Positions 7,230-16,105 are shown, counted from the first letter of the stretch. The stretch is DNA of 41,815 nucleotides from Elioraea sp051860475 (GCF_051860475.1 NZ_JBHYDW010000020.1:1-41815); one strand, 5' to 3'. Notes: a model not told the origin generated them from the sequence alone. Translations and numbers: made by a program.

Positions 7230-7976
7230 TTGGCATCGATCACCCTGACCCGGGCCTCGGTGGAGATCCCGATCTACAATGCGCGCGGCCGCTCGCTGCG
7301 CAGCAACCTGCTGCGGCGCGTGGGCGGACAGCTCGCCTCGGACGATCGCGACGTCGTCACGGTGAAGGCGCTGAACGAGGTCTCGCTGTCGCTCCGGCCG
7401 GGCGACCGTCTCGGGCTGCTCGGCCACAACGGCGCGGGCAAGTCGACGCTGCTGCGCGTGCTCTCGGGCGCCTACGAGCCGTCGGGCGGCACGGCCGAGA
7501 TCGTCGGCACGGTGTCGTCGCTGCTGGACATCACCATGGGCATGGACTCCGAGCTCACCGGAGCCGAGAACATCGTGCTGCGCGGCGTGCTGGTCGGCCT
7601 GTCGATCCGCGAGGCGCGCGCGCTGACGCCGGAGGTCGCCGAGTTCTCCGAGCTCGGCGACTACCTCAACCTGCCGCTGCGGACCTATTCCAGCGGCATG
7701 CTGCTGCGGCTCGCCTTCGCGGTCTCGACCGCGCGCCGGCGCGACATCCTCCTGCTCGACGAGCTGATCGGCGTGGGCGATGCCTCCTTCGCCGCCAAGG
7801 CCCGCCGTCGGGTCGAGCAGATGATGGACGAGGCCAGCATCCTTGCGATCGCGTCGCACGACGCGGCAATCATCAGGCAGTACTGCAATCGCGCGATCCT
7901 GCTGCGGGGCGGTACGGTGGTCGCCGACGGGAAGGTTGAGCACGTGCTGGCGGAGTATCAGCGGGCGGGATCGTGA
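7230..7976 (+). CDS. Polysaccharide ABC exporter ATP-binding protein
   Basis: A 248-residue ATPase of the Wzt/KpsT/TagH class, partner of the preceding permease. The N-terminal FPIYNA-like segment (VEIPIYNARGRSLRSNLLRR) is typical of this class. Walker A is GHNGAGKST (about 65-73), the signature is YSSGM in place of LSGGQ (153-157), and Walker B is ILLLDE (173-178). There is no C-terminal carbohydrate-binding domain like that of E. coli O9a Wzt, so it is the short KpsT-like form. The start is taken as TTG 7230, the first start codon after the permease stop; GTG at 7260 is an alternative. It converges with ugpC across 130 bp in which I see no gene. Confidence 0.88.
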   Translation: MASITLTRASVEIPIYNARGRSLRSNLLRRVGGQLASDDRDVVTVKALNEVSLSLRPGDRLGLLGHNGAGKSTLLRVLSGAYEPSGGTAEIVGTVSSLLDITMGMDSELTGAENIVLRGVLVGLSIREARALTPEVAEFSELGDYLNLPLRTYSSGMLLRLAFAVSTARRRDILLLDELIGVGDASFAAKARRRVEQMMDEASILAIASHDAAIIRQYCNRAILLRGGTVVADGKVEHVLAEYQRAGS

Positions 7977-8106
7977 CGACGCCACGGCCGGCAGGCGGAG
8001 GCGAGCGGAGGAGAGTGCGTCGGAGGGTCGGACGACAGTGATGCTCGGCCGAGGCTCCTGACGCCCGGTGATCCCGGCGCCCCGTCCTCGATCGTCCTGA
8101 GCCCCG

Positions 8107-9213
8107 TCAGCCGCCGACCGCCGCCACCTGCGCGCGTGGCCGCACCGCCTCGATCCGCCACCCCTCGGCGTCGAACACGTGCAGGCTCGCCGGCGGCAGC
8201 ACCACCGGCAGCACCGCACCCGCGAGCGGCGAGCAGTCGCTCATCCGCACCGTCAGCGCCTCGCCCGAGGGCAGCGCGCCGTGGATCAGGCTCTCGGCGC
8301 CGAGCGGCTCCACCAGATCCACCTTCAGCGCCAGGCTGCCGGGGCCCGAGCCCGCCTGGATGTGCTCCGGCCGGATGCCGACGGTGAGGGCCGTGCCGTC
8401 GCCGCCCGGGTGCACCCCGTCCGCGAAGGCGATCGTCGCGCCGGCCTTCAGCCGCGCCGCCGTGCCGCCCTCGGCAAGCTCGGCGGCGAGGAAGTTCATC
8501 GCCGGCGCGCCGATGAAGCCGGCGACATAGGTGTTGGCCGGCGTGCGCCAGATCTCCATCGGGCTCGCCACCTGCTCGGCGCGGCCCTCATGCATCACCA
8601 CCAGCCGGTCGCCCAGCGTCATCGCCTCCACCTGGTCGTGGGTGACGAACAGGCTGGTCACGCCGAGCCGCCGCTGCAGCCGCTTGATCTCGGCTCGCAT
8701 CTGCACGCGGAGCTTGGCGTCGAGGTTCGACAGCGGCTCGTCGAACAGGAACAGCTTGGGCTCGCGCACGATCGCGCGGCCCATCGCGACCCGCTGGCGC
8801 TGCCCGCCCGAGAGCTGGCGCGGCTTGCGCTCGAGCAACTGCCCGATGCCGAGCAGATCGGCGGTCTGCTGCACGCGCGCACGGATGTCGGCCCTGGCCA
8901 GCCCGCGGATCCTGAGGCCGTAGGCCATGTTGTCGAACACGCTCATGTGCGGGTAAAGCGCGTAGTTCTGGAACACCATCGCGATGTCGCGATCCTTGGG
9001 TTCCAGCCTGGTGACGTCCGCGCCGGCGATGATCACGCGGCCCTCGGTCGCGGTCTCCAGCCCCGCGACGATCCGCAGCAGGGTCGACTTGCCGCAGCCC
9101 GAGGCGCCGACGATGACGATCATCTCGCCCTCGGCGACCGCGAGGTCGATGCCGTGCAGCACATGCGTGGTGCCGAACGACTTGCGGATGCCCTGGAGTT
9201 CGAGCGTCGCCAT
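8107..9213 (-). CDS. ugpC: ABC importer ATP-binding protein UgpC
   Basis: A 368-residue ATPase of the MalK/UgpC type. Walker A is GASGCGKST (36-44), the signature LSGGQRQRVAMGRA (134-147), and Walker B LFLFDEP (155-161). The switch His lies in FVTHDQVEAM. A C-terminal OB/TOBE regulatory region follows from about residue 240 (ALTVGIRPEHIQ). It powers uptake by the UgpAE permeases. The gene is last in the ugpBAEC order and 8 nt after ugpE. Assignment to glycerol-3-phosphate rather than another carbohydrate rests on operon order and overall resemblance. Confidence 0.88.
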   Translation of the reverse strand: MATLELQGIRKSFGTTHVLHGIDLAVAEGEMIVIVGASGCGKSTLLRIVAGLETATEGRVIIAGADVTRLEPKDRDIAMVFQNYALYPHMSVFDNMAYGLRIRGLARADIRARVQQTADLLGIGQLLERKPRQLSGGQRQRVAMGRAIVREPKLFLFDEPLSNLDAKLRVQMRAEIKRLQRRLGVTSLFVTHDQVEAMTLGDRLVVMHEGRAEQVASPMEIWRTPANTYVAGFIGAPAMNFLAAELAEGGTAARLKAGATIAFADGVHPGGDGTALTVGIRPEHIQAGSGPGSLALKVDLVEPLGAESLIHGALPSGEALTVRMSDCSPLAGAVLPVVLPPASLHVFDAEGWRIEAVRPRAQVAAVGG

Positions 9214-9221
9214 GGCGTGCC

Positions 9222-10127
9222 TTACTTCTCCGTCTCGACCAGGCCCTTGACGAACCAGCGCTGCATCAGGATCACCACCGCGACGGGCGGCAGGAGCGCC
9301 AGCACGGCGGTCGCCATCACCAGGTTCCAGTCCGTGTCGGCCTCGGAGCCGATCATGCGCACGATGCCGATCACGATCGTCTCGACATCGCCCGAGGTGG
9401 TGACCAGCAGCGGCCAGAGATACTGGTTCCAGCCATACACGAACAGGATCACGAACAGCGCGGCGATGTTGGTGGTCGAGAGCGGCAGCACGACGTCCTT
9501 GAAGAACCGCAGCGGCCCTGCGCCGTCGATCTTCGCCGCCTCGACCAGCTCGTCGGGGATGGTCAGGAAGAACTGCCGGAACAGCAGCGTCGCGGTGGCG
9601 GACGCGATCAGCGGAATGATCAGCCCCCCATAGGTGTTGATCATGCCGAGATCGGAGACGACCTTGAAGGTCGGGAAGATGCGCACCTCGACGGGCAGCA
9701 TCAGGGTGATGAAGATCGACCAGAACGCGACCATCCGCCCGGGGAAGCTGAAGAACACCACCGCATAGGCGGAGGTCAGCGAGATCGCGATCTTGCCCAC
9801 GGTGATCAGCAGCGCCATGACGAAGCTGTTGATCATCATCAGGCTGACCGGCACGCGCGTGGTGCGCGCCGAGCCCTCGCCGAGCGCGGTCAGGTAGTTC
9901 TCGATCGCATAGGGGCCGGGCAGCAGCGGCACCTCGCCCCGGCTGACCGTGCCGACATCGTGGGTCGAGCCCATCAGCACGATCCAGATCGGCAGCGCGA
10001 ACAGCACCACGCCGAGGCCCAGGATCATGTGCGTGATCACGTCGGTGCGCCGCCGCGCGGCCTCGGCCTTCATCGCCGCCCGTTCGGCCGCGGCGAGCCG
10101 CGCGGCGTCGATCGGCGCGTGCATCAT
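9222..10127 (-). CDS. ugpE: ABC importer permease UgpE
   Basis: A 301-residue inner-membrane permease of the MalG/UgpE class with about six spans. The first follows the charged N-terminus at residues 33-53. The EAA loop (DELVEAAKIDGAGPLRFFKDVVLPLS), the contact for the ATPase, lies at about residues 195-220. TDWNLVMATAVLALLPPVAVVILMQRWFVKGLVEG-like residues end the protein, as in UgpE. ATG 10125-10127 and the next ATG are equivalent starts. It is 13 nt downstream of ugpA and 8 nt upstream of ugpC. Confidence 0.88.
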   Translation of the reverse strand: MMHAPIDAARLAAAERAAMKAEAARRRTDVITHMILGLGVVLFALPIWIVLMGSTHDVGTVSRGEVPLLPGPYAIENYLTALGEGSARTTRVPVSLMMINSFVMALLITVGKIAISLTSAYAVVFFSFPGRMVAFWSIFITLMLPVEVRIFPTFKVVSDLGMINTYGGLIIPLIASATATLLFRQFFLTIPDELVEAAKIDGAGPLRFFKDVVLPLSTTNIAALFVILFVYGWNQYLWPLLVTTSGDVETIVIGIVRMIGSEADTDWNLVMATAVLALLPPVAVVILMQRWFVKGLVETEK

Positions 10128-10140
10128 CGCCGGCCCCGCA

Positions 10141-11022
10141 TCAGTAGTGCACCTTGCGCTCGATGAAACGGAACTGGACCGCGGTCAGCACGATCACCGC
10201 CAGCATCAGCACCACCGACTGCGCCGAGGACGAGCCGATATCGAGGTTCACCCGCCCGTCGATATAGGCCTTGTAGATCAGCGTCTCGGTCGCCTTCGCG
10301 GGCCCGCCCTTGGTCAGCGCGTCGATCACGCCGAAGGTGCCGAAGAACGCGAACACGATGTTGACCACCAGCAGGAAGAAGGTGGTGGGCGAGAGCAGCG
10401 GGAAGATCACGGTCCAGAACCGCCGCTGCGCCGAAGCGCCGTCGATCGCCGCGGCCTCCAGCACCGATTTCGGGATCGACTGGAGCCCGGCGAGAAAGAA
10501 CAGGAAGTTGTACGAGACCTGGTTCCAGGCCGAGGCGACGATCACCACCAGCATCGCCTGCCTGCCGTTCAGCTTGTAGTCCCAGACGATGCCGATGCCG
10601 TTCAGGAACCGCCCGAGCAGGCCGACCTGCGGGTGGAAGATGAAGATCCACAGCACCGCGGCGACCGCGGGCGCGATCGCGTAGGGCCAGATCAGCAGCG
10701 TCTTGTACACGCCCGCGCCGCGGATGTGCCGATCGGCCAGCACCGCGAGTCCCAGCGCGATCGCCATCGACAGCAGCGTCACCCAGAACGAGAACACCGC
10801 CGTCGTCCAGACCGCCGAGAGATAGAGCGGATCGGCGAAAAGGTCGGTGAAGTTCTCGAACCAGACGAAGGTGGTGCGGATGCCGAACGCGTCCTGGCGC
10901 AGGAAGCTGAACCAGATCGCCTGGCCGGCAGGCCAGAAGAAGAACACCAGGGTGATCGCGAGCTGCGGCGCGAGCAGCAGATAGGGCAGTCCCTTCTCGC
11001 GGAAGATGACGCGCTTCTGCAT
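10141..11022 (-). CDS. ugpA: ABC importer permease UgpA
   Basis: A 293-residue permease of the MalF/UgpA class, forming the channel with UgpE. The N-terminus MQKRVIFREKGLPYLLLAPQ is typical. The EAA motif is VLEAAAIDGASAQRRFWTVIFPLLSP near residues 195-220. Six membrane spans are expected, and the terminal VLMLAVIVLTAVQFRFIERKVHY matches the family. ATG 11022 is preferred over GTG 11046 because GAGG lies 5 nt before it and the shorter start matches homologues; the GTG also falls inside an intercistronic hairpin. Confidence 0.88.
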   Translation of the reverse strand: MQKRVIFREKGLPYLLLAPQLAITLVFFFWPAGQAIWFSFLRQDAFGIRTTFVWFENFTDLFADPLYLSAVWTTAVFSFWVTLLSMAIALGLAVLADRHIRGAGVYKTLLIWPYAIAPAVAAVLWIFIFHPQVGLLGRFLNGIGIVWDYKLNGRQAMLVVIVASAWNQVSYNFLFFLAGLQSIPKSVLEAAAIDGASAQRRFWTVIFPLLSPTTFFLLVVNIVFAFFGTFGVIDALTKGGPAKATETLIYKAYIDGRVNLDIGSSSAQSVVLMLAVIVLTAVQFRFIERKVHY

Positions 11023-11038
11023 GCTCGCCTCAAGCGTG

Positions 11039-11056
11039 CGGGCCACCCCCGGCCCG
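11039..11056 (-). other. Intercistronic hairpin between ugpB and ugpA
   Basis: CGGGCC (11039-11044) pairs with GGCCCG (11051-11056) around a 6-nt loop, in the 77-bp gap between the binding-protein gene and the permease gene. Hairpins here commonly protect the upstream mRNA so that the binding protein is made in excess over the membrane subunits. The structure is seen; the role is inferred. Confidence 0.4.
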
Positions 11057-11099
11057 GGAGCGGCCCGCCGACTTCCTCAGTTCGCCGCCGCCGGCTCCG

Positions 11100-12425
11100 T
11101 CACGAGCGGTTGGCGCGCTCGAACGTCCGCAGCACCGCATTGCCGCGGCGGTTCGCCGCCTCCATCGCCTGCTGCGCGGTCTGCTGGCCCTGCAGCGCCT
11201 TCTCAAGCTCCTCCTGGATGATGTTGCGGATCTCGACGAAGCCGCCCAGGCGGAAGCCCTGGCTGTTCGGCGTCGGCTCGGCGCGGGAGAGCTGGATGAT
11301 CGCCGCATCGGCGCCGGGGTTCTGCTGGTAGTACCCTTCCGCCTTCGCCTTCTCATACGCGCCGAGCGTCAACGGCACGTAGCCGGTGACCTGGTGCCAC
11401 CACTGGTCCTGGTCCGGCCGGCTGATGAACGCGTAGAACGCGGCGACCGCGGCGTATTCCGCCGGAGTGCGGGTGCGCGAGGTGAGCGCCCAGAGGCTCG
11501 CGCCGCCGATGACGCCGTTGCGCGGGCTCTGGATGATGTCGTCGTGGTAGGGCAGCGGGATCGAGGCCCACTTGAACTTCGCGTCGCGCTCGATCTGCGC
11601 GCGCGCCGCCGAGGAGCCGAAGGTGATCGCGCACTCGCCGGAGGGGAACAGGTTGCCGGCCGCGCCGTCGCGCCCGCCGTAGCGGAACAGCCCGTCCTTG
11701 GCGAGATCGAGCAGGAACTGCACGTGCTTGAGGAAGAACGGGTGGGTCAGGTTCAGCTCGGCGTCCATGCCGCCGAAGCCGTTGCCCTTGGTGGCAAGCC
11801 CCACATCATGGATCGAGGACTGCTGCTCAAACATCACCCAGGTCGGCCAGGTGGTTGTCATCACGCAGGGTGTGGGGTTCGCGGCCTTCAGCTTCTCCGC
11901 GACCGCGCGCACCTCGCGCCAGGTGCGCGGCAGCTCGGTCACGCCCGCCTTCTCCAGCGCGTCCATGTTCAGCCACATGATCGCCGAGGAGGAGTTGTGC
12001 GGCATCGAGACGAGCCGCCCCTGGGTGTCGCTGTAGTAGCCGCGCACGCCGGCGAGATACTTCGCGGGGTCGATCTCGATCCCGGATTCGGCCGAGAGCT
12101 GGTGCACCGGCCGGATCGCGGGCCCGGCCGCCATCATGGTCGCGGTGCCGACCTCGAACACCTGGGCGATGTGCGGCGGGTTGCCGGCGCGCCAGGCGGC
12201 GATCGCGCCGGTCATCACCTCGACGTAGGAGCCGCGGAACGTGGCGGTGACGGTGTAGCGGTCCTGGCTCGCGTTGAAGCGCGCGACCTGCTCCTGCACG
12301 CGCTCGCCGAGCGCGCCGCCGAGGCCGTACCAGAACTGGATCTCGGTGCGCTGCTGCGCCGAGGCCGGCGCGGTCGTGAGGGCCAGCGCCAGGGCGGCGC
12401 CGGCGAGAAGGAATCTGCGATGCAT
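11100..12425 (-). CDS. ugpB: sn-glycerol-3-phosphate ABC transporter substrate-binding protein UgpB
   Basis: A 441-residue periplasmic binding protein (E. coli UgpB is about 438). A Sec signal peptide (MHRRFLLAGAALALALTTAPASA) precedes the mature start QQRTEIQFWYGLGG. The mature domain shows VARFNASQDRYTVTATFRGSY, IAAWRAGNPPHIAQVFEVGT and a conserved MPHNSSSAIMWLNMDALEKAG, all characteristic of UgpB. ATG 12423-12425 was chosen for its signal peptide and the GGGAGAG upstream; a longer frame to 12656 has no homologous look. It leads the ugpBAEC operon, with a candidate Pho box 58 nt before the start. Confidence 0.9.
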   Translation of the reverse strand: MHRRFLLAGAALALALTTAPASAQQRTEIQFWYGLGGALGERVQEQVARFNASQDRYTVTATFRGSYVEVMTGAIAAWRAGNPPHIAQVFEVGTATMMAAGPAIRPVHQLSAESGIEIDPAKYLAGVRGYYSDTQGRLVSMPHNSSSAIMWLNMDALEKAGVTELPRTWREVRAVAEKLKAANPTPCVMTTTWPTWVMFEQQSSIHDVGLATKGNGFGGMDAELNLTHPFFLKHVQFLLDLAKDGLFRYGGRDGAAGNLFPSGECAITFGSSAARAQIERDAKFKWASIPLPYHDDIIQSPRNGVIGGASLWALTSRTRTPAEYAAVAAFYAFISRPDQDQWWHQVTGYVPLTLGAYEKAKAEGYYQQNPGADAAIIQLSRAEPTPNSQGFRLGGFVEIRNIIQEELEKALQGQQTAQQAMEAANRRGNAVLRTFERANRS

Positions 12426-12482
12426 CTGGGTCTCTCCCGTTTCGTGGCCTCGCGGCGTGTAGCGGCTCCATGTTACGCCACG

Positions 12483-12500
12483 GTGACAGCCAGATGAAGC
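12483..12500 (-). promoter_or_regulatory. Candidate Pho box upstream of ugpB
   Basis: Read toward ugpB the site is GCTTCAT-CTGG-CTGTCAC. The second half matches the PhoB half-site CTGTCAY perfectly; the first matches 4 of 7. The spacing of 4 is correct. TAACAT, a possible -10, follows 7 nt later. ugp operons are PhoB-controlled in E. coli and rhizobia (established), so this is a plausible but weak prediction. Confidence 0.35.
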
Positions 12501-12603
12501 TTCCGCGTCCAAGGCCGCCGCCGCGCGTTGCCCCCTCGCCTCGCCGTCCTCTAAGCTGCGCTGCAACAGGACGCTCGCGGCGCGAGGGGAAGGCCGGCAC
12601 TTC

Positions 12604-13119
12604 ATGGACATCAAGGACCACATTCGCGGCATCCCCGATTTCCCCAAGCCCGGCATCCTCTTCTACGACATCTCGACGCTGCTCGCGCACGCGGATGCGT
12701 GGCAGGTGGCGATGGGAAGGATGGCGCGGATCGTGCGCCGCCACCAGCCCGACCTGATCGCCGGGGTGGAGAGCCGGGGCTTCCTGGTCGCCGCCCCGCT
12801 CGCGCTCAAGCTCGGCTGCGGCTTCATCATGCTGCGCAAGCGGGGCAAGCTCCCGGGCCCCACGGTCGGGCACGACTATGCGCTCGAATACGGCACCGAC
12901 CGGATCGAGGCCCAGGTGGACGCCGTGAAGCCCGGCGACCGCGTGGTGGTGGTGGACGACCTGCTCGCGACCGGCGGCACGATGGCCGCCGGGATCACGC
13001 TGCTGCGCAAGCTCGGAGCCGCGGTGCCGGGCGCGGCGGCGCTGATCGAACTCACCTTCCTGAACGGAAGGGCGAAGCTCGATGTCCCGTTCGACGCACT
13101 CGTCGCCTACGACCGCTGA
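12604..13119 (+). CDS. apt: Adenine phosphoribosyltransferase
   Basis: A 171-residue purine-salvage enzyme that converts adenine plus PRPP to AMP in the cytosol. It starts MDIKDHIRGIPDFPKPGILFYD, the family hallmark. The specificity loop GVESRGFLVAAPLA is at residues 54-67, the flexible loop RKRGKLPG near 78-85, and the PRPP-binding motif VVVVDDLLATGGT at 114-126. Length is normal. The last 38 bp overlap the start of the LOV kinase gene in another frame. The 178-bp divergent region toward ugpB holds the promoters of both. Confidence 0.96.
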   Translation: MDIKDHIRGIPDFPKPGILFYDISTLLAHADAWQVAMGRMARIVRRHQPDLIAGVESRGFLVAAPLALKLGCGFIMLRKRGKLPGPTVGHDYALEYGTDRIEAQVDAVKPGDRVVVVDDLLATGGTMAAGITLLRKLGAAVPGAAALIELTFLNGRAKLDVPFDALVAYDR

Positions 13120-15097
13120 GCCTGCGCCGGCGGGCGAGGCAGCCAGCGCCGCGCTGCCCGATTTCGACCCGCGCGCGGCCGGCGTACTCGCCGCCGCGCT
13201 GGCGGCCGCGCCGACCGGCGTGACGATCGCCGACCCCTCGCGCCCCGACTGCCCGATCGTGTTCCTCAACCCCGCCTTCAGCGTGATCACCGGCTACCCG
13301 GCCGACGAGGTGCTGGGGCGCAACTGCCGCTTCCTCCAGGGCAGGGACACCGATCGGAAGGCGGTCGCGCGGGTGCGCCGCGCGATCGCGGCGGGCAGGT
13401 CGATCACGGTCGAGATGCTGAACTACCGCAGGGACGGGTCGCGGTTCTGGAACGAACTCCGCATCACCCCGGTGCCGGGACCCGACGGGATGCCCGCGCT
13501 GTTCCTCGGCATCCAGCACGACGTCACCGCGCGCAAGCGCGCCGAGCAGGCGCTCGCGCGCGCCAAGCGCGCGGCCGAGCGCGCAAACCAGACCAAATCC
13601 GACTTCCTCGCCACCATGAGCCACGAGATCCGCACGCCGATGAACGGGGTGATGGGAACGGTGCAACTCCTGCTCGAGACCGAGCTCACCCCCGAGCAGC
13701 GCGCCTATGCCGAGACGGCGCGGCGCTGCGGCCAGGATCTGCTCGCGATCGTCAACGACATCCTCGACATCTCGCGCATCGAGTCCGGCATGCTGCGCAT
13801 CGAATGCGTGCCGTTCCGCATCGCCGAGGTCGTGCTCGGCGTGCTCGACCTGTTCGGCGCGACCGCCTCGGAGAAGGGGATCGGGCTGGCCGCCGCGATC
13901 GCGCCCGAGGTGCCCGACACGGTCGAGGGCGATCCGCACCGGCTGCGCCAGGTGCTGCTCAATCTGGTCGACAACGCGGTGAAGTTCACCGCGATTGGCG
14001 GCGTGACGGTGCGGATCGAACGCGCCTCCGCCGAGCCCTTCGCGCTGCGCTTCGCCGTCAGCGACACCGGCATCGGCATCCCGACGGCGGCGCAGAAGCG
14101 GCTGTTCGTCCGCTTCGCCCAGGCCGATCCCTCGATCAGCCGGCGCTTCGGCGGCTCGGGGCTCGGGCTGACGATCTGCCGTCAGCTCGTGCGGCTGCTC
14201 GGCGGCGAGCTCGGGCTCACGAGCGAGGCCGGGCGCGGCACGACCTTCGCCTTCACCCTGCCTGTCCGCCCGGTCGCCGGGGCGGGGGCGGCGCCGACGC
14301 GGCTCGTGCCCTCGGCGGAGGCGGTCGCGCCAGGCCCGCGCGGGGCGCGCGGGCGGGTGCTGCTCGCCGAGGACAGCCGCTCGAACCAGCTCGTCGCCGC
14401 GGCCATCCTGCGCCGCGCGGGGTTCGCGGTCGATGTCGCCGCCGACGGCGAGGAGGCGGTCGAGCGTGCGGCCGCGCAGCGCTACGACCTGATCCTGATG
14501 GACGTGCAGATGCCCAAGCTCGACGGCTTCGGCGCGACCGCGGCGATCCGCGCCCTCCCGCCGCCCGCCGGCGCCGTGCCGATCATCGCGCTCACCGCCT
14601 CGGTGCTGCCCGAGGACCGCGACCGCTGCATCGACGCCGGCATGACCGGCTACGTCTCAAAGCCGATCGACCTGATCGCGCTGCTCGGCGCGGTCGACCA
14701 GGCGCTCGCGGGACGGCGCGGCGGGCGGCGCGGCGGCGACCCCACCGGCGAACTGCCGCTGGTCGACCGCGCGGCGCTCGACGATCTGCGCGGCGCGGTC
14801 GAGCCCGGACGTCTGCCCCAGCTCATCGCCGTGTTCGTCGAGGAGACCGAGGCGCGGCTCGCCGAACTGGAGGCCGCGCGCGCGGCGGGCGATGTCGCAG
14901 CGATCGGCCGCCTCGCCCATGTGCTCAAGAGTGCCGCCGGCACCTTCGGCGCGGTCGCCCTCGCGCGCGCGGCCACGCTGCTCGAGGAAACCTGCCGCGA
15001 CCCGCAGGCCGAGGGGGCCGGGCGCCTCGCCGGCGAGCTCGTGGCGCTCGCCCGGCGGACCCTCGCCGCCCTCGCCGAGCCCGCGTCGGTCGGCTGA
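13082..15097 (+). CDS. LOV-domain hybrid histidine kinase with receiver and Hpt domains
   Basis: A 671-residue predicted soluble blue-light sensor kinase with no membrane span or signal peptide. Residues 35-150 form a LOV-type PAS domain. GRNCRFLQG carries the flavin-adduct Cys82, and LNYRRDGSRFWNEL and FLGIQHDVT are the other LOV strands. A dimerisation domain with phospho-His181 (SHEIRTPMNG) and an ATPase domain follow: Asn298 in VDNAVKF, then DTGIGIP and GGSGLGL. A receiver domain (about 425-540) carries Asp474 in LMDVQMP, with KP at 527-528. A C-terminal Hpt domain has His613 (AHVLKSAAGTFGA). All phosphorelay residues are intact. The ATG overlaps apt by 38 bp. No response regulator is adjacent. 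Confidence 0.93.
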   Translation: MSRSTHSSPTTAEPAPAGEAASAALPDFDPRAAGVLAAALAAAPTGVTIADPSRPDCPIVFLNPAFSVITGYPADEVLGRNCRFLQGRDTDRKAVARVRRAIAAGRSITVEMLNYRRDGSRFWNELRITPVPGPDGMPALFLGIQHDVTARKRAEQALARAKRAAERANQTKSDFLATMSHEIRTPMNGVMGTVQLLLETELTPEQRAYAETARRCGQDLLAIVNDILDISRIESGMLRIECVPFRIAEVVLGVLDLFGATASEKGIGLAAAIAPEVPDTVEGDPHRLRQVLLNLVDNAVKFTAIGGVTVRIERASAEPFALRFAVSDTGIGIPTAAQKRLFVRFAQADPSISRRFGGSGLGLTICRQLVRLLGGELGLTSEAGRGTTFAFTLPVRPVAGAGAAPTRLVPSAEAVAPGPRGARGRVLLAEDSRSNQLVAAAILRRAGFAVDVAADGEEAVERAAAQRYDLILMDVQMPKLDGFGATAAIRALPPPAGAVPIIALTASVLPEDRDRCIDAGMTGYVSKPIDLIALLGAVDQALAGRRGGRRGGDPTGELPLVDRAALDDLRGAVEPGRLPQLIAVFVEETEARLAELEAARAAGDVAAIGRLAHVLKSAAGTFGAVALARAATLLEETCRDPQAEGAGRLAGELVALARRTLAALAEPASVG

Positions 15098-15103
15098 TCG
15101 TTC

Positions 15104-16033
15104 TCAGTCCAGGACGAGATTCGCCGCCTTGATGACCTCGCCGAAGCGTGCGTACTGGTCCTTGCCGAACGCAGCGAACTCGGCGGCATTCTTCACCACG
15201 ATCGGGATCTGCACGCGCGCCAGCCCCTCGCGCACCTGCGGGTTCGCCATGGTCGCGAGACAGGCGCGCTCGAACCGCGCGACGAGGTCCGGCGCCATCC
15301 CGGCCGGACCATAGATGCCGCTCCAGATCGAATAGACGTGGTCATGGCCGAGCTCGCGCATGGTCGGCGTGTCGGGGAAGTCGGGGCTGCGCGCCGCCGA
15401 GAAGATCGCGATCGGATGCAGGTCGTACTGGCGGATCAGGTTGCTCTGGTCGTTGAACAGCGTGACCGAGCCCTCGCCGAAGGCCTGCATGACCTGGCCC
15501 GAGCCGCGATACGGGATGTGGTTCATGCTGATCCCGGCGCCGCGCTCGAACGCCACCATCGAGATGTGCGGGATCGTTCCCGGGCCGGTCGAGGCGTAGG
15601 GGAAGGCGCCGGGCTCGGTCTTCGCCTTCGCGATCACGTCGGCGAGCGTCCGCAGCCCGGAGGTCTTCGGCGTCATCATGATCACCGGGCTGTCCAGCAC
15701 CTGGCAGATCGGCGTGAAGTTCTCGATCGTGTAGCCGACATTGCGCCGAAGCTGCGGCTGGATCATCACCGGACCGACCGGGGTGATCAGGATGGTCTTG
15801 CCGTCGGGGCGCGCGCGCGCGACCTCGAGCGTGCCGATCGTTCCGGCCGCGCCGGTGACGTTCTTGATGATCACGGCCTCGCCGAGCGCCTCGGCGAACA
15901 CGGGTTGCATGATCCGCCCGCTGATGTCGGTCGCGCCGCCGGCCGGCCAGGCGATCACCATGGTCACCTGCGCGGCTGCCGGCGCGGCGAGCAGCGATGC
16001 CGCAAGCGCGGCGGCGAACAGACGTCCCGGCAT
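15104..16033 (-). CDS. Bug/TctC-family extracytoplasmic solute receptor
   Basis: A 309-residue periplasmic binding protein of the tripartite tricarboxylate transporter (TTT) family, which captures carboxylates such as citrate or aromatic and dicarboxylic acids. The signal peptide MPGRLFAAALAASLLAAPAAA is followed by QVTMVIAWPAGGATDISGR, where PAGG-x-D is the family's first ligand loop. The second loop region is YASTGPGTIPHISMVAFE. ATG 16031-16033 is supported by GGGAGGAG upstream. The membrane partners TctA and TctB are not adjacent, as is common for expanded Bug families. It is divergent from the ThDP enzyme gene and probably supplies its pathway. It converges on the LOV kinase gene 6 nt away. 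Confidence 0.9.
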   Translation of the reverse strand: MPGRLFAAALAASLLAAPAAAQVTMVIAWPAGGATDISGRIMQPVFAEALGEAVIIKNVTGAAGTIGTLEVARARPDGKTILITPVGPVMIQPQLRRNVGYTIENFTPICQVLDSPVIMMTPKTSGLRTLADVIAKAKTEPGAFPYASTGPGTIPHISMVAFERGAGISMNHIPYRGSGQVMQAFGEGSVTLFNDQSNLIRQYDLHPIAIFSAARSPDFPDTPTMRELGHDHVYSIWSGIYGPAGMAPDLVARFERACLATMANPQVREGLARVQIPIVVKNAAEFAAFGKDQYARFGEVIKAANLVLD

Positions 16034-16105
16034 GATCGGTCTCCTCCCGTGGTTCGTTGGCGGCACCCTAGCCGGGGGGGCGGCAGCGGCGCAACGTTCC
16101 ATCGC

